Positions 1 through 6,229 of a stretch of DNA of 32,509 nt are shown one piece after another. The translations under genes were made by a program, and so were the position numbers. The stretch spans positions 1 through 32,509 of the forward strand of contig JAJOKK010000079.1 of assembly GCA_021129875.1 (NCBI GenBank). Reading direction: 5' to 3'. The notes under the pieces were generated by a model. That model worked only from the letters and a program-made list of their open reading frames with translations, did not search any database and was not told the DNA's origin. This DNA comes from Candidatus Bipolaricaulota bacterium (lineage in GTDB: Bacteria > Bipolaricaulota > Bipolaricaulia > UBA7950 > UBA9294). Positions within the stretch are counted from its first letter, which is position 1; each line of letters opens with the position of its first letter.

Positions 1-846
1 CCGTCGGGAGACCTCCCCTCGGGAGACCTCCCCGATTGTCGCGGTTTTTTGCAACTGCTCGATTACTTCCAGAAACTCCTGCTCCATTCCCGGGGCTACG
101 TATACTTTGAAGTAGATCTCCCCGTTTTGTAGCTGGTAGTCGCGTCGTACGTTCGCCATGCCGTCGTAGGCGCTTAAGATCGCATCGATAAAGTGGATCT
201 CGTCCTTGGTGGTGTTGATCCAGTAGACGATCGCGTCTTGTATCGGCGCGCTACGGCTTTCCATCGATTTTTCAAGGTGGGAGATCGTCTTTAACAGGGC
301 GATCTCTGGGTCAATCCCGGCGTTCCATGCTGCGGCAATGGCGGCAAGGATCTGCCGGCCGGCTGCGGCTTCGTCTGTGGGATGATCTTCTCTGTTAAGC
401 AGGGTTACTTCATTGTCTAGGCGCGAGACGAGCTTCCGTGCTGCCAGGATGGCCGGGAGGCGATGTTTCACTTTCCCTTCGGCTTTTTTCACCGCTGCCC
501 ACGTGCGCTCTATCGACTGGAGGTCGTCAGCAGCGTCGCCAAAGACGTGTGGGTGGCGGCGGATCAGCTTCTGTGCTAGAAGATCGATCACTTCGTCGCG
601 CGAAAATTTTCCCGCTTCTTCGGCGATCCGACAGTGGAGGAGGACTTGCAGTAGGAGGTCCCCCAGTTCGTCGGCAAGGGCTGACGGGTCTTCCGCATCG
701 ATCGCTGCGATCACTTCGTGTGCTTCTTCCAATACGTACGGCCTAAGCGTTCGGTGATCCTGAGCACGGTCCCACGGGCACCCGTTTTCAGAGCGCAACT
801 GTGCGATCAGCGCGATAAGGTCGTCGAACGACTTACGGCTGGTCAC
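1..846 (-). CDS. mazG: MazG-family nucleotide pyrophosphohydrolase with fused C-terminal domain (partial, 3' end outside window)
   Basis: My own reverse-strand translation gives 282 open codons from a GTG at 846 to the window edge. Residues 22-26 read GCPWD, followed by Q29, and the metal-binding MazG helices carry EEAHE (40-44) and DELGD (59-63). RRHPHVFGD (96-104) and W116 are also family landmarks. MazG enzymes hydrolyse NTPs to NMP and PPi in the cytoplasm (family knowledge). The second MazG half is short (about 128-195). Residues 205-268 then form a separate unit with AYDGMA and VYVAPGMEQE, which resembles DUF4911 (my recognition, not searched). The last visible residues are a GEVSR GEVSR repeat. 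The start overlaps the preceding foldase gene by 14 nt, which suggests translational coupling. The ribosome-binding site is weak, so the GTG start is provisional. Confidence 0.85.
   Translation of the reverse strand, partial: MTSRKSFDDLIALIAQLRSENGCPWDRAQDHRTLRPYVLEEAHEVIAAIDAEDPSALADELGDLLLQVLLHCRIAEEAGKFSRDEVIDLLAQKLIRRHPHVFGDAADDLQSIERTWAAVKKAEGKVKHRLPAILAARKLVSRLDNEVTLLNREDHPTDEAAAGRQILAAIAAAWNAGIDPEIALLKTISHLEKSMESRSAPIQDAIVYWINTTKDEIHFIDAILSAYDGMANVRRDYQLQNGEIYFKVYVAPGMEQEFLEVIEQLQKTATIGEVSRGEVSRR
4..33. repeat. Two tandem copies of a 15-nt GC-rich unit
   Basis: TCGGGAGACCTCCCC occurs at 4-18 and again, identically, at 19-33. Each unit contains the near-palindrome GGGAG-AC-CTCCC. The repeat is in frame in mazG and encodes GEVSR twice on the minus strand. 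Whether it continues beyond the left edge cannot be seen; bases 1-3 (CCG) already differ from the unit end. Confidence 0.85.
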
Positions 847-3496
847 TCTCTCTCGGCGGCTCTTGCGGTTCGATCGTCTCACTCGGGGTCTGTACAGGTG
901 CGACGGGCTCTGGCGGGGTCGGTACTGTGCCGCCGGCTTGAATCAGTAGCGCGTTCACTTCGGCGGTTCGGTGGTATGGATCATCTTGCACGATCCTCTC
1001 CAATCTCCCCAGTGCTCGCGCGTCCTCCCCGTCTGCTAGATGGAGCACGGCCAGCTCGAAGAGGGCATCGAGCCCTGCTGCTGTCAATGGGCGACCACGG
1101 CCGGCTTGTAGCTGGCTGATATCCACGATCTTCTCGTGGATCGCGCTCTTTTCAGCTGCGGATGGCGCGTGGAGGAGGCCCCGGTAGAGGTAGGCGATCG
1201 CGGTGTCGTACTCGGTCCGCCACTTGTAGGCATCGGCAATATTGCGGAGGGCTTGGAGCGAGTCCGGCTGTACTTCGAGGATCGCGGCGTATTGCCTGAT
1301 CGCTGCGCTCCACATGAATAGCTGGGCGTGAACATCAGCTAGTCTGAACCGCATCTCCAGGTTGTCGGGGGCGAGTTCGACTATCTTCTCGCCGAGTTCT
1401 CGTTTGCGGCCGATGTCGAAGCTGCGGGTGAAGGCTAGCTCATAGTTGACTATCGCCCCGTCGGTATCCCCTTGTAGGAGCAAAACTCCTGCTAGGCCGG
1501 CAAAGGCTTCAACTTGGTGCGGTGCACGCAGGATTACGTGCTGGAACTTCTCCTTTGCTTGGTCCAACTCTCCTACGGCGAGGTGGGTCTGTCCTTTGGA
1601 GATGAATAGGTCGATCGGGCCGCCGTGGTCGAACGCTGTGGTGTGCCGCTCGAGCGCTCTCTCTTTGTATGCGGTGATCTCACCGGCGAGGGCGGTCAGC
1701 CGTTCTTCTTCGGCAGGGGTGCGGTCGCTCTTCACGGTCAACTGAGCACGCTCGTCGATCGCCGCTGCCATCCGCATGTAAGCAAGGTCCCCTTGGCTGA
1801 CGAGCAGCCGCATGTTCTCCGGGCGAAGTTGTTCTAACTCGGCGAGGAGCTGTTCCGCTTCGTCCAACTGGTTGAGGACGAGGTGAACCTCGGCAAGCTT
1901 GCCCATCACACCGATGCTGCCGGGGCGCAGGTCGAGTGCGGTCTGGTACCGCTCAACGGCGAGCCTGTACATCCCAATCTCCATAGCTACGTCGCCGGAG
2001 GCGATGAATGCGGCAAGGAACTCCGGGTCGATGTCGATCACTTCTTGAAAACGATGGTGTGCCCCAAAGTAGTCCCCTCTTCCAACGAGGAGTTTCCCAT
2101 GTAAGTAAATCGCAGTGGTGCTGTCCGGGGCGAGCGCAAGGATCCGCTCGAGGAACCGTTCGTCGGGATCAATCTCTTTCAGTACCTCTAGGTAGAGTGC
2201 GAGGGTCCTTGCTTTGTACTCAGCGGTTGAGAGGGTCAGTCTCTCGATTTGAGCAATCTCTTCCTCACTCGGCTCGGCTTTTGCTTTCAGCGCTTCCTTC
2301 TCTTCTACCGCGGCGATCAGCTTTGCCTCGTAGATGCGCCCGATGTAGTAGGGGAGATATGGATCGGCCGAAATTCCTTCCGCTTTCACTGCTTCGAATG
2401 CGGCTAACCCTAGTGCCAGGTCTTCCTGCTGCTGGATGACCGCGGCGATCAGAGGCATGTGGATCTCCACTTGCGCCTGAGCGTAGACGCCGGCGTACCA
2501 GTCGCTAAACCTCTGCTCCTCTGCTTCCCTGGTATAGTCGGCAAGGACCCTGCCTCTGATCTCGTCAAGGGTCGGGGTGTGCGCCGGCCTGCGGTCGGTG
2601 AGCGTGATAATGTGGTGCCCGAACTGGGTGGCGACGATCCCGCTCATCTCGCCGACTTCAAGGGGGAATGCCGCCGCATCAAACTCCGGGACCATCCTCC
2701 CGCGGGTGAACCAGCTCAGGTCTCCCCCCCGGGCGGCGCTCGGACAGGTTGAATGTTCCGTGGCAAGCGCGGCGAAGTCTCCCCCGGCGGCGAGGAGGGC
2801 GAGCACTTCCTGCGCGTGCTCTTCGTCCTCGACAAGGATGTGCGAGGCGCGAACTTCTTCCTCTGTTTCGTAACGGGCGATATTCTCCTGTAAAAATGCT
2901 TCAAGCTCTTCGTCGGTCGGTGCGATCTCGCCGATCACTGCCTCACGCAGAGCCTGGTTCCGCAGCTGCACTTCCACCTCTGTTCGCATATCGTCCTGGA
3001 ACTGATCGAGGGTCGTCCCCCGGCCGACGAGAAAGTCGATGAGTTGTTCTTCGGTGATGTTGAACCGGGTAAGGAGTCTGTCGTACTGCGCGGAGAATTC
3101 GGCGTCGATCTCGCTTCGAGGGACCCTGATGTTGAGCTCTCCGGCTTGCTTCGCGTAGATCTCCTGCCTGATCAATCCTTGTAATGCATGTGTTCGCACC
3201 TGTAACCGTAACAGCGCTCCACTCGCCCCGGTAAAGAGATCTCCCGGGTCCATCCCCATCCGCCGCTGGTGCTGGATGTACTGATTTTTCAAGTTTTCGG
3301 AGGCCTGATCCAGCATCTCCCGCGTGATCTGCCTTCCGTCCACCTCGGCGGCGATCGCCGGGCCTGCTGCTTCGGCCGGTCTCCGTTCGAAGATCCCGGC
3401 CTGATCAAGGCCGATCAGACCAACGCCACTGATGAAAAAGCCGACGACAACCGTCCAAATAATTACCTTCTTATGTCGCTCGAATAAACGTTGCAT
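833..3496 (-). CDS. Membrane-anchored parvulin-type peptidyl-prolyl isomerase with TPR array
   Basis: An 887-residue protein. A basic N-terminus is followed by one hydrophobic segment (about 10-32), so the rest probably lies outside the cytoplasm. A SurA/PpiD/PrsA-like N-terminal chaperone region (about 47-200) precedes a parvulin domain (about 212-303) with RASHILV, GGDLSWF and FGHHIITL. From about 455 to 850 there are repeated TPR-like helix pairs, for example around 462-525, 525-560, 630-695 and 710-780. The tail after 857 is Pro/Glu-rich. Such proteins fold or quality-control exported proteins (family knowledge); the TPR part probably binds partners (inference). Usual PrsA/SurA proteins are 300-450 residues and PpiD about 620, so this is an enlarged fusion. 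The ATG at 3496 has a good AAAGGAG site 9 nt upstream. A GGCGGG/CCCGCC hairpin (3516-3535) lies just before it. The gene follows spoVS by 132 nt and overlaps mazG. Confidence 0.87.
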   Translation of the reverse strand: MQRLFERHKKVIIWTVVVGFFISGVGLIGLDQAGIFERRPAEAAGPAIAAEVDGRQITREMLDQASENLKNQYIQHQRRMGMDPGDLFTGASGALLRLQVRTHALQGLIRQEIYAKQAGELNIRVPRSEIDAEFSAQYDRLLTRFNITEEQLIDFLVGRGTTLDQFQDDMRTEVEVQLRNQALREAVIGEIAPTDEELEAFLQENIARYETEEEVRASHILVEDEEHAQEVLALLAAGGDFAALATEHSTCPSAARGGDLSWFTRGRMVPEFDAAAFPLEVGEMSGIVATQFGHHIITLTDRRPAHTPTLDEIRGRVLADYTREAEEQRFSDWYAGVYAQAQVEIHMPLIAAVIQQQEDLALGLAAFEAVKAEGISADPYLPYYIGRIYEAKLIAAVEEKEALKAKAEPSEEEIAQIERLTLSTAEYKARTLALYLEVLKEIDPDERFLERILALAPDSTTAIYLHGKLLVGRGDYFGAHHRFQEVIDIDPEFLAAFIASGDVAMEIGMYRLAVERYQTALDLRPGSIGVMGKLAEVHLVLNQLDEAEQLLAELEQLRPENMRLLVSQGDLAYMRMAAAIDERAQLTVKSDRTPAEEERLTALAGEITAYKERALERHTTAFDHGGPIDLFISKGQTHLAVGELDQAKEKFQHVILRAPHQVEAFAGLAGVLLLQGDTDGAIVNYELAFTRSFDIGRKRELGEKIVELAPDNLEMRFRLADVHAQLFMWSAAIRQYAAILEVQPDSLQALRNIADAYKWRTEYDTAIAYLYRGLLHAPSAAEKSAIHEKIVDISQLQAGRGRPLTAAGLDALFELAVLHLADGEDARALGRLERIVQDDPYHRTAEVNALLIQAGGTVPTPPEPVAPVQTPSETIEPQEPPRESDQP

Positions 3497-3628
3497 ATCT
3501 TATCACTCCTTTGCCGGCGGGCTTTACATCCCGCCTAGATAGTACTAATGGCGAACAGCTCTGACAAGGGGGCGGGGTGCCAGGGTGGCCGGCTTGCGCA
3601 GGTCACGGCACCTGCCCGGTTTCGCTCT

Positions 3629-3916
3629 CTACACGCTCTCTCTTCTGTATATGGGGTGGCGCGTGCGGATCGCAAAACGGATCGCTGTCCTCTCCTCCCC
3701 GTCGATGCTGACGGCTGTAAAACTTGGAATAAAGTAAAGATCGACGCCATTCGATGCCAGATAGCCGCGGGCGATCGCGATCGCCTTCACCGTCTGGTTC
3801 ACCGCCCGTGTGCCGATCACCTGTGCTTCGACTCTACCCAGATTACGGACGCCGTTGGCGATCGCACCGGCGACTGCACCGGGATTGGATAATGACGAAA
3901 CCTTTAAGATCTCCAT
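3629..3916 (-). CDS. spoVS: Stage V sporulation protein S (SpoVS) family
   Basis: A 95-residue protein opening MEILKVSSLSNPG and containing AVNQTVKAIAIARGY and SIDGEERTAIRF, which match SpoVS/Alba-like proteins of about 86 residues along the whole length. The extra nine or so residues are at the C-terminus. SpoVS is needed for spore coat and septation in Bacillus, but it is also common in non-sporulating Thermus and Thermotoga relatives, where its role is unclear; RNA or DNA binding has been proposed from its Alba-like fold (family knowledge). It starts 37 nt downstream of rny, an association also seen in Firmicutes. No other sporulation gene is visible here, so the name should not be read as evidence for sporulation. 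Confidence 0.93.
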   Translation of the reverse strand: MEILKVSSLSNPGAVAGAIANGVRNLGRVEAQVIGTRAVNQTVKAIAIARGYLASNGVDLYFIPSFTAVSIDGEERTAIRFAIRTRHPIYRRESV

Positions 3917-3953
3917 TCTATGCCCCTGGATCTCTAGACATTAATTCCCTCCT

Positions 3954-5486
3954 TTACTTCGCGCTCTCCGTAAACTGTGTCTTACGGATAACGTTCACCT
4001 TGATCTCTCCGGGATAGCGCAGATCTTCTTCGATTGCTCGGGCGATGGCGTAGGCCAGTTTGGCGGACATGTCATCGCTCGCCCGATCCGGCTGCACCAT
4101 CACCCGCACCTCGCGGCCGGCTTGTAGAGCGTAGGCCTCCTGCACTGCAGGGAAGGATCGGCAGAGATCTTCCAGCTCGTGCAGGCGCCGGATGTACCGT
4201 TCGAATGTCTCCTGCCGCGCTCCGGGCCGGGCGGCAGAGAGAGTGTCAGCGGCTTGGATAATGACGTCAAGGGCGCTGGTCGGAGCAATATCTTCGTGGT
4301 GCGCGGCGATGGCGTGGACCACCTCGCTCCCCTCCCTGTACCGCCGGGCAAGGTCTGCTCCGATCAGGGCGTGCGGACCGTCAACCTCGTGATCGACCGC
4401 CTTGCCGATATCGTGCAACAGTCCGGCGCGCTTCGCCTTCTCTGCATCGATCCCCAACTCAGCGGCGAGCATCTTGGCGATCCAACTCACCTCCAACGAG
4501 TGAGCAAGCTGATTCTGCCCGTAGCTCGTCCGGTACTTCAACCGGCCGAGGAGGGTGGCCAGCTCGGGATGGATGTCAATTCCGATGTCGAACGCCGCTT
4601 TCCTCCCTTCTTCCTTAATGCGTTCCGCCAACCGCGACTTGGCCCGCTGGACTTTCTCCTCAATCTGCGCAGGATGAATCCGTCCATCCTCGATCAACCG
4701 GCCGAGCGCCATCCGCGCCACTTCGCGCCGCAACGGGTGGAAGCAGGAGAGGACAACCATCTCCGGCGTGTCGTCGACGAGAAGCTCCACCCCGGTCAAC
4801 GCCTCGAAGGTCTTGATGTTGCGCCCCTCGCGGCCGATGATCCGGCCTTTAAATTCCTCGGAGGGGATAGGAACAGAGCTTACGGTATGCCCCTCCACGT
4901 ATTCGGCGGCGTAACGCTGAACAGCGGTAGAGATGACCAGCGCGGCCCGCTGCTCAGCCTCCTCTTTCGCCCGTCGCTCGACTTCCTCGACTTTGCGCGA
5001 GAAGAAGCGTTTCGATTCAGTCTCGACCAGTTTTAACAGGTGGTCCCGCGCCTCTTGCTGGTCCCATCCCGAGATCCTCTCCAGGCGAGCCTTTCCTTCG
5101 ACAAGAAGGTCGGCCCCTGCTTTCTTCAATTGCTCGAGTTCCTCCTCATCCGCGCGGAGTGAGTCCTCAATCTGCTCCAAGTAGCTTGACTTCTGCCCCA
5201 GGCGATCTTCCCGGCGGAGGACCCTCTCCTCCATACGGGTGAATTCTTCCTCCCGGCGTTTCGCGCGGTTCTCCAGTTCCTCCCGTAGGGCCTGGATCTC
5301 CTGCTGCGCCTCGATCAGCCTCTCTTGCTTCAACTGCTCACCCTCTTGCTTCAACTGCTCAGCCTCTTCTTGCGCTGCTTGCAGGACCTCTGCCTCCTTG
5401 CGGTTGCGAGGGATGCTTCCCAGAAGGTACCCGAGGGCGAGCGCCGCCGGCAGACTTAATATCATCCCTATATTAAAAAGATTCAT
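3954..5486 (-). CDS. rny: Ribonuclease Y
   Basis: A 510-residue membrane-anchored endoribonuclease that starts decay of many mRNAs (family knowledge). From the chosen ATG the order is one N-terminal membrane segment (about 5-25), a long charged coiled coil (about 27-190), a KH domain with GRIIGREGRNIKTFE (about 214-228), and an HD domain with HSLEV (329) and the metal-binding LLHDIGKA (H358-D359). The C-terminal region ends in KVNVIRKTQF. The open frame reaches a GTG at 5522 and another ATG at 5492. I prefer 5486 because an AAGGGAAG sequence sits 9 nt upstream and because MNLFNIGM starts directly at the membrane helix, as in relatives. It is followed by spoVS after 37 nt. The upstream 740 nt is a repeat-rich non-coding island. 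Confidence 0.94.
   Translation of the reverse strand: MNLFNIGMILSLPAALALGYLLGSIPRNRKEAEVLQAAQEEAEQLKQEGEQLKQERLIEAQQEIQALREELENRAKRREEEFTRMEERVLRREDRLGQKSSYLEQIEDSLRADEEELEQLKKAGADLLVEGKARLERISGWDQQEARDHLLKLVETESKRFFSRKVEEVERRAKEEAEQRAALVISTAVQRYAAEYVEGHTVSSVPIPSEEFKGRIIGREGRNIKTFEALTGVELLVDDTPEMVVLSCFHPLRREVARMALGRLIEDGRIHPAQIEEKVQRAKSRLAERIKEEGRKAAFDIGIDIHPELATLLGRLKYRTSYGQNQLAHSLEVSWIAKMLAAELGIDAEKAKRAGLLHDIGKAVDHEVDGPHALIGADLARRYREGSEVVHAIAAHHEDIAPTSALDVIIQAADTLSAARPGARQETFERYIRRLHELEDLCRSFPAVQEAYALQAGREVRVMVQPDRASDDMSAKLAYAIARAIEEDLRYPGEIKVNVIRKTQFTESAK
5322..5363 (-). repeat. 21-nt tandem duplication in the rny coiled coil
   Basis: CTCTTGCTTCAACTGCTCA occurs at 5322-5340 and 5343-5361, a period of 21 nt. 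On the minus strand it encodes EQLKQEG then EQLKQER, exactly one heptad duplicated in the coiled coil. The near-identity at DNA level suggests a recent slippage event that keeps the heptad register. Confidence 0.85.
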
Positions 5487-5536
5487 TCGCATCCACTTCC
5501 CTTTTGTAAGTGTGTTGCGCACTGCTCCACGGTCTT

Positions 5537-5572
5537 GTATTCACGAAGTCGCCAACGGCGCAGTATGAATAC
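5537..5572. other. Two-stem inverted repeat in the rny 5' region
   Basis: GTATTCA (5537-5543) pairs with TGAATAC (5566-5572), and inside it CGCC (5550-5553) pairs with GGCG (5557-5560). It lies 51-86 nt upstream of the rny start. If transcribed with rny it would form a leader hairpin; it could equally be an operator or part of a dispersed repeat. Confidence 0.4.
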
Positions 5573-5590
5573 TTGTCGCTTCGCTCCAGT

Positions 5591-5629
5591 GAAAAATGAA
5601 GATTGCAAAATGGAAAATGCAAATTGCAA
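5591..5629. repeat. AT-rich dispersed repeat, copy 1
   Basis: An AT-rich run built from AAAATGCAAATTGCAA-like words, equivalent on the minus strand to ATTTTGCATTTT. Related runs lie at 6167-6204 and 12421-12458. GTCGCTTCGCTCCA, at 5575-5588 just left of it, recurs exactly at 6054-6067, followed in both places by TG and an A-rich stretch. Confidence 0.6.
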
Positions 5630-5700
5630 GGCTCTATTAGCGTTAGCTGTTATCCTATAATGTCGGTAGCTGTGAGAGGGGGGTGCAATGCACGCTGGCA

Positions 5701-5788
5701 CTACGACAACTTGATTCCTAACTGCACCAGGTTCTCTCGACCCATGACCACCAACAACTGATACGAATAGCGCCAATTGCAAAGCCAT
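5701..5788 (-). pseudogene. Decayed small reading frame in element A
   Basis: On the minus strand an AAAGGAG-type site precedes an ATG at 5788, but the frame that resembles copy B is not the one set by that ATG. It reads YSYQLLVVMGREN then QLGIKLS and a TAG at 5701-5703. Copy B has FYSY, LLVCMDRE and QLGTKLS-stop split over two frames. I read this as a remnant of a short gene that once existed in both copies. The family is not recognised. Confidence 0.35.
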
Positions 5789-5875
5789 TCTTTCTCCTTT
5801 CACAGTGATCACGGATTTTGTAATAATTTTAATCAATTAGGCAGCTGCATCCAAAGGTTCAAGCATTTTACCGCA

Positions 5876-5919
5876 TCGGGGGGTGTAGTAGCCGAAGAGG
5901 GGTTTACTGCACCCCCCGA
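5876..5919. repeat. GC-rich hairpin A with 14-nt loop
   Basis: The left arm TCGGGGGGTGTAGTA (5876-5890) pairs with TACTGCACCCCCCGA (5905-5919) over 15 bp with one T/G wobble. The loop GCCGAAGAGGGGTT resembles the reverse complement of the loop in hairpin B (9 of 14 positions) and not its forward sequence (2 of 14). Confidence 0.85.
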
Positions 5920-6084
5920 GACGGTGAAAGCTTCTGTTTGACCTCCAGTCTTGCTTTGCAACCTGCAAGGAGAAAAGGTTTGTGCAGCAGCCTGAACCCC
6001 TTGCCGGGAATCGAGTCGATCCTCTCCGCCGGGTTCAGCCGATATAATGACCCGTCGCTTCGCTCCATTGCAAAATAACGCCCT

Positions 6085-6106
6085 GGGCAGGCACAGGGGC
6101 CTGCCC
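6085..6106. repeat. REP-like hairpin GGGCAGGC/GCCTGCCC
   Basis: GGGCAGGC (6085-6092), a 6-nt loop, then GCCTGCCC (6099-6106). It lies downstream of the RND exporter gene. On the minus strand the hairpin is followed by a loose T-rich GTTATTTTG, so it may stop transcription weakly. Similar AGGGGCAGGCCCCTG palindromes are familiar as dispersed bacterial intergenic repeats (recollection, not searched). Confidence 0.55.
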
Positions 6107-6166
6107 CTACTGTCAATCCAATGTTGCTGACTGCGAACGCTACTAGTCGTTCTGTTAAATCGCTTC

Positions 6167-6204
6167 TATTTTGCATTTTTCAATTTACATTTTTCATTTT
6201 ACAC
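6167..6204. repeat. AT-rich dispersed repeat, copy 2
   Basis: CTATTTTGCATTTTTCAA followed by further ATTTT words. It shares CTATTTTGCATTTT with 12419-12434 and is the complement type of the run at 5591-5629. Confidence 0.6.
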
Positions 6205-6229
6205 TGATCCATAATGCTTAACGCCGTCA

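Larger units (their letters stand above)
5628..5996. repeat. Dispersed intergenic element, copy A
   Basis: This stretch is alignable by eye with 15249-15763. Shared blocks include CTATTAGCGTTAGCTGTT against TTATTAACGTTAACTGTT, the exact CACTACGACAACTT (5699 on), ATACGAATA, the exact CCCCCCGAGACGGTGAAAG (5912 on) with AGCTTCTG after it, and CAGCCTGAA at the right end. It contains a degenerate small reading frame on the minus strand and a GC-rich hairpin. Relative to copy B it lacks a 68-nt block left of the hairpin and has about 27 extra nt right of it. No transposase is visible, so it is best described as a non-autonomous or decayed mobile element. The rest of the 5487-6229 gene-free interval holds smaller repeats and presumably the rny promoter, which I could not place. 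Confidence 0.7.

Noticed and set aside
4179..5036. Long plus-strand frame (285 codons) opposite rny
   Set aside because: It is antisense to the KH/HD coding region of RNase Y and has no protein family resemblance; a shadow frame of GC-rich coding DNA.
5904..6176. 90-codon minus-strand frame
   Set aside because: It runs through hairpins and dispersed repeats, has no ribosome-binding site and no recognisable protein features.
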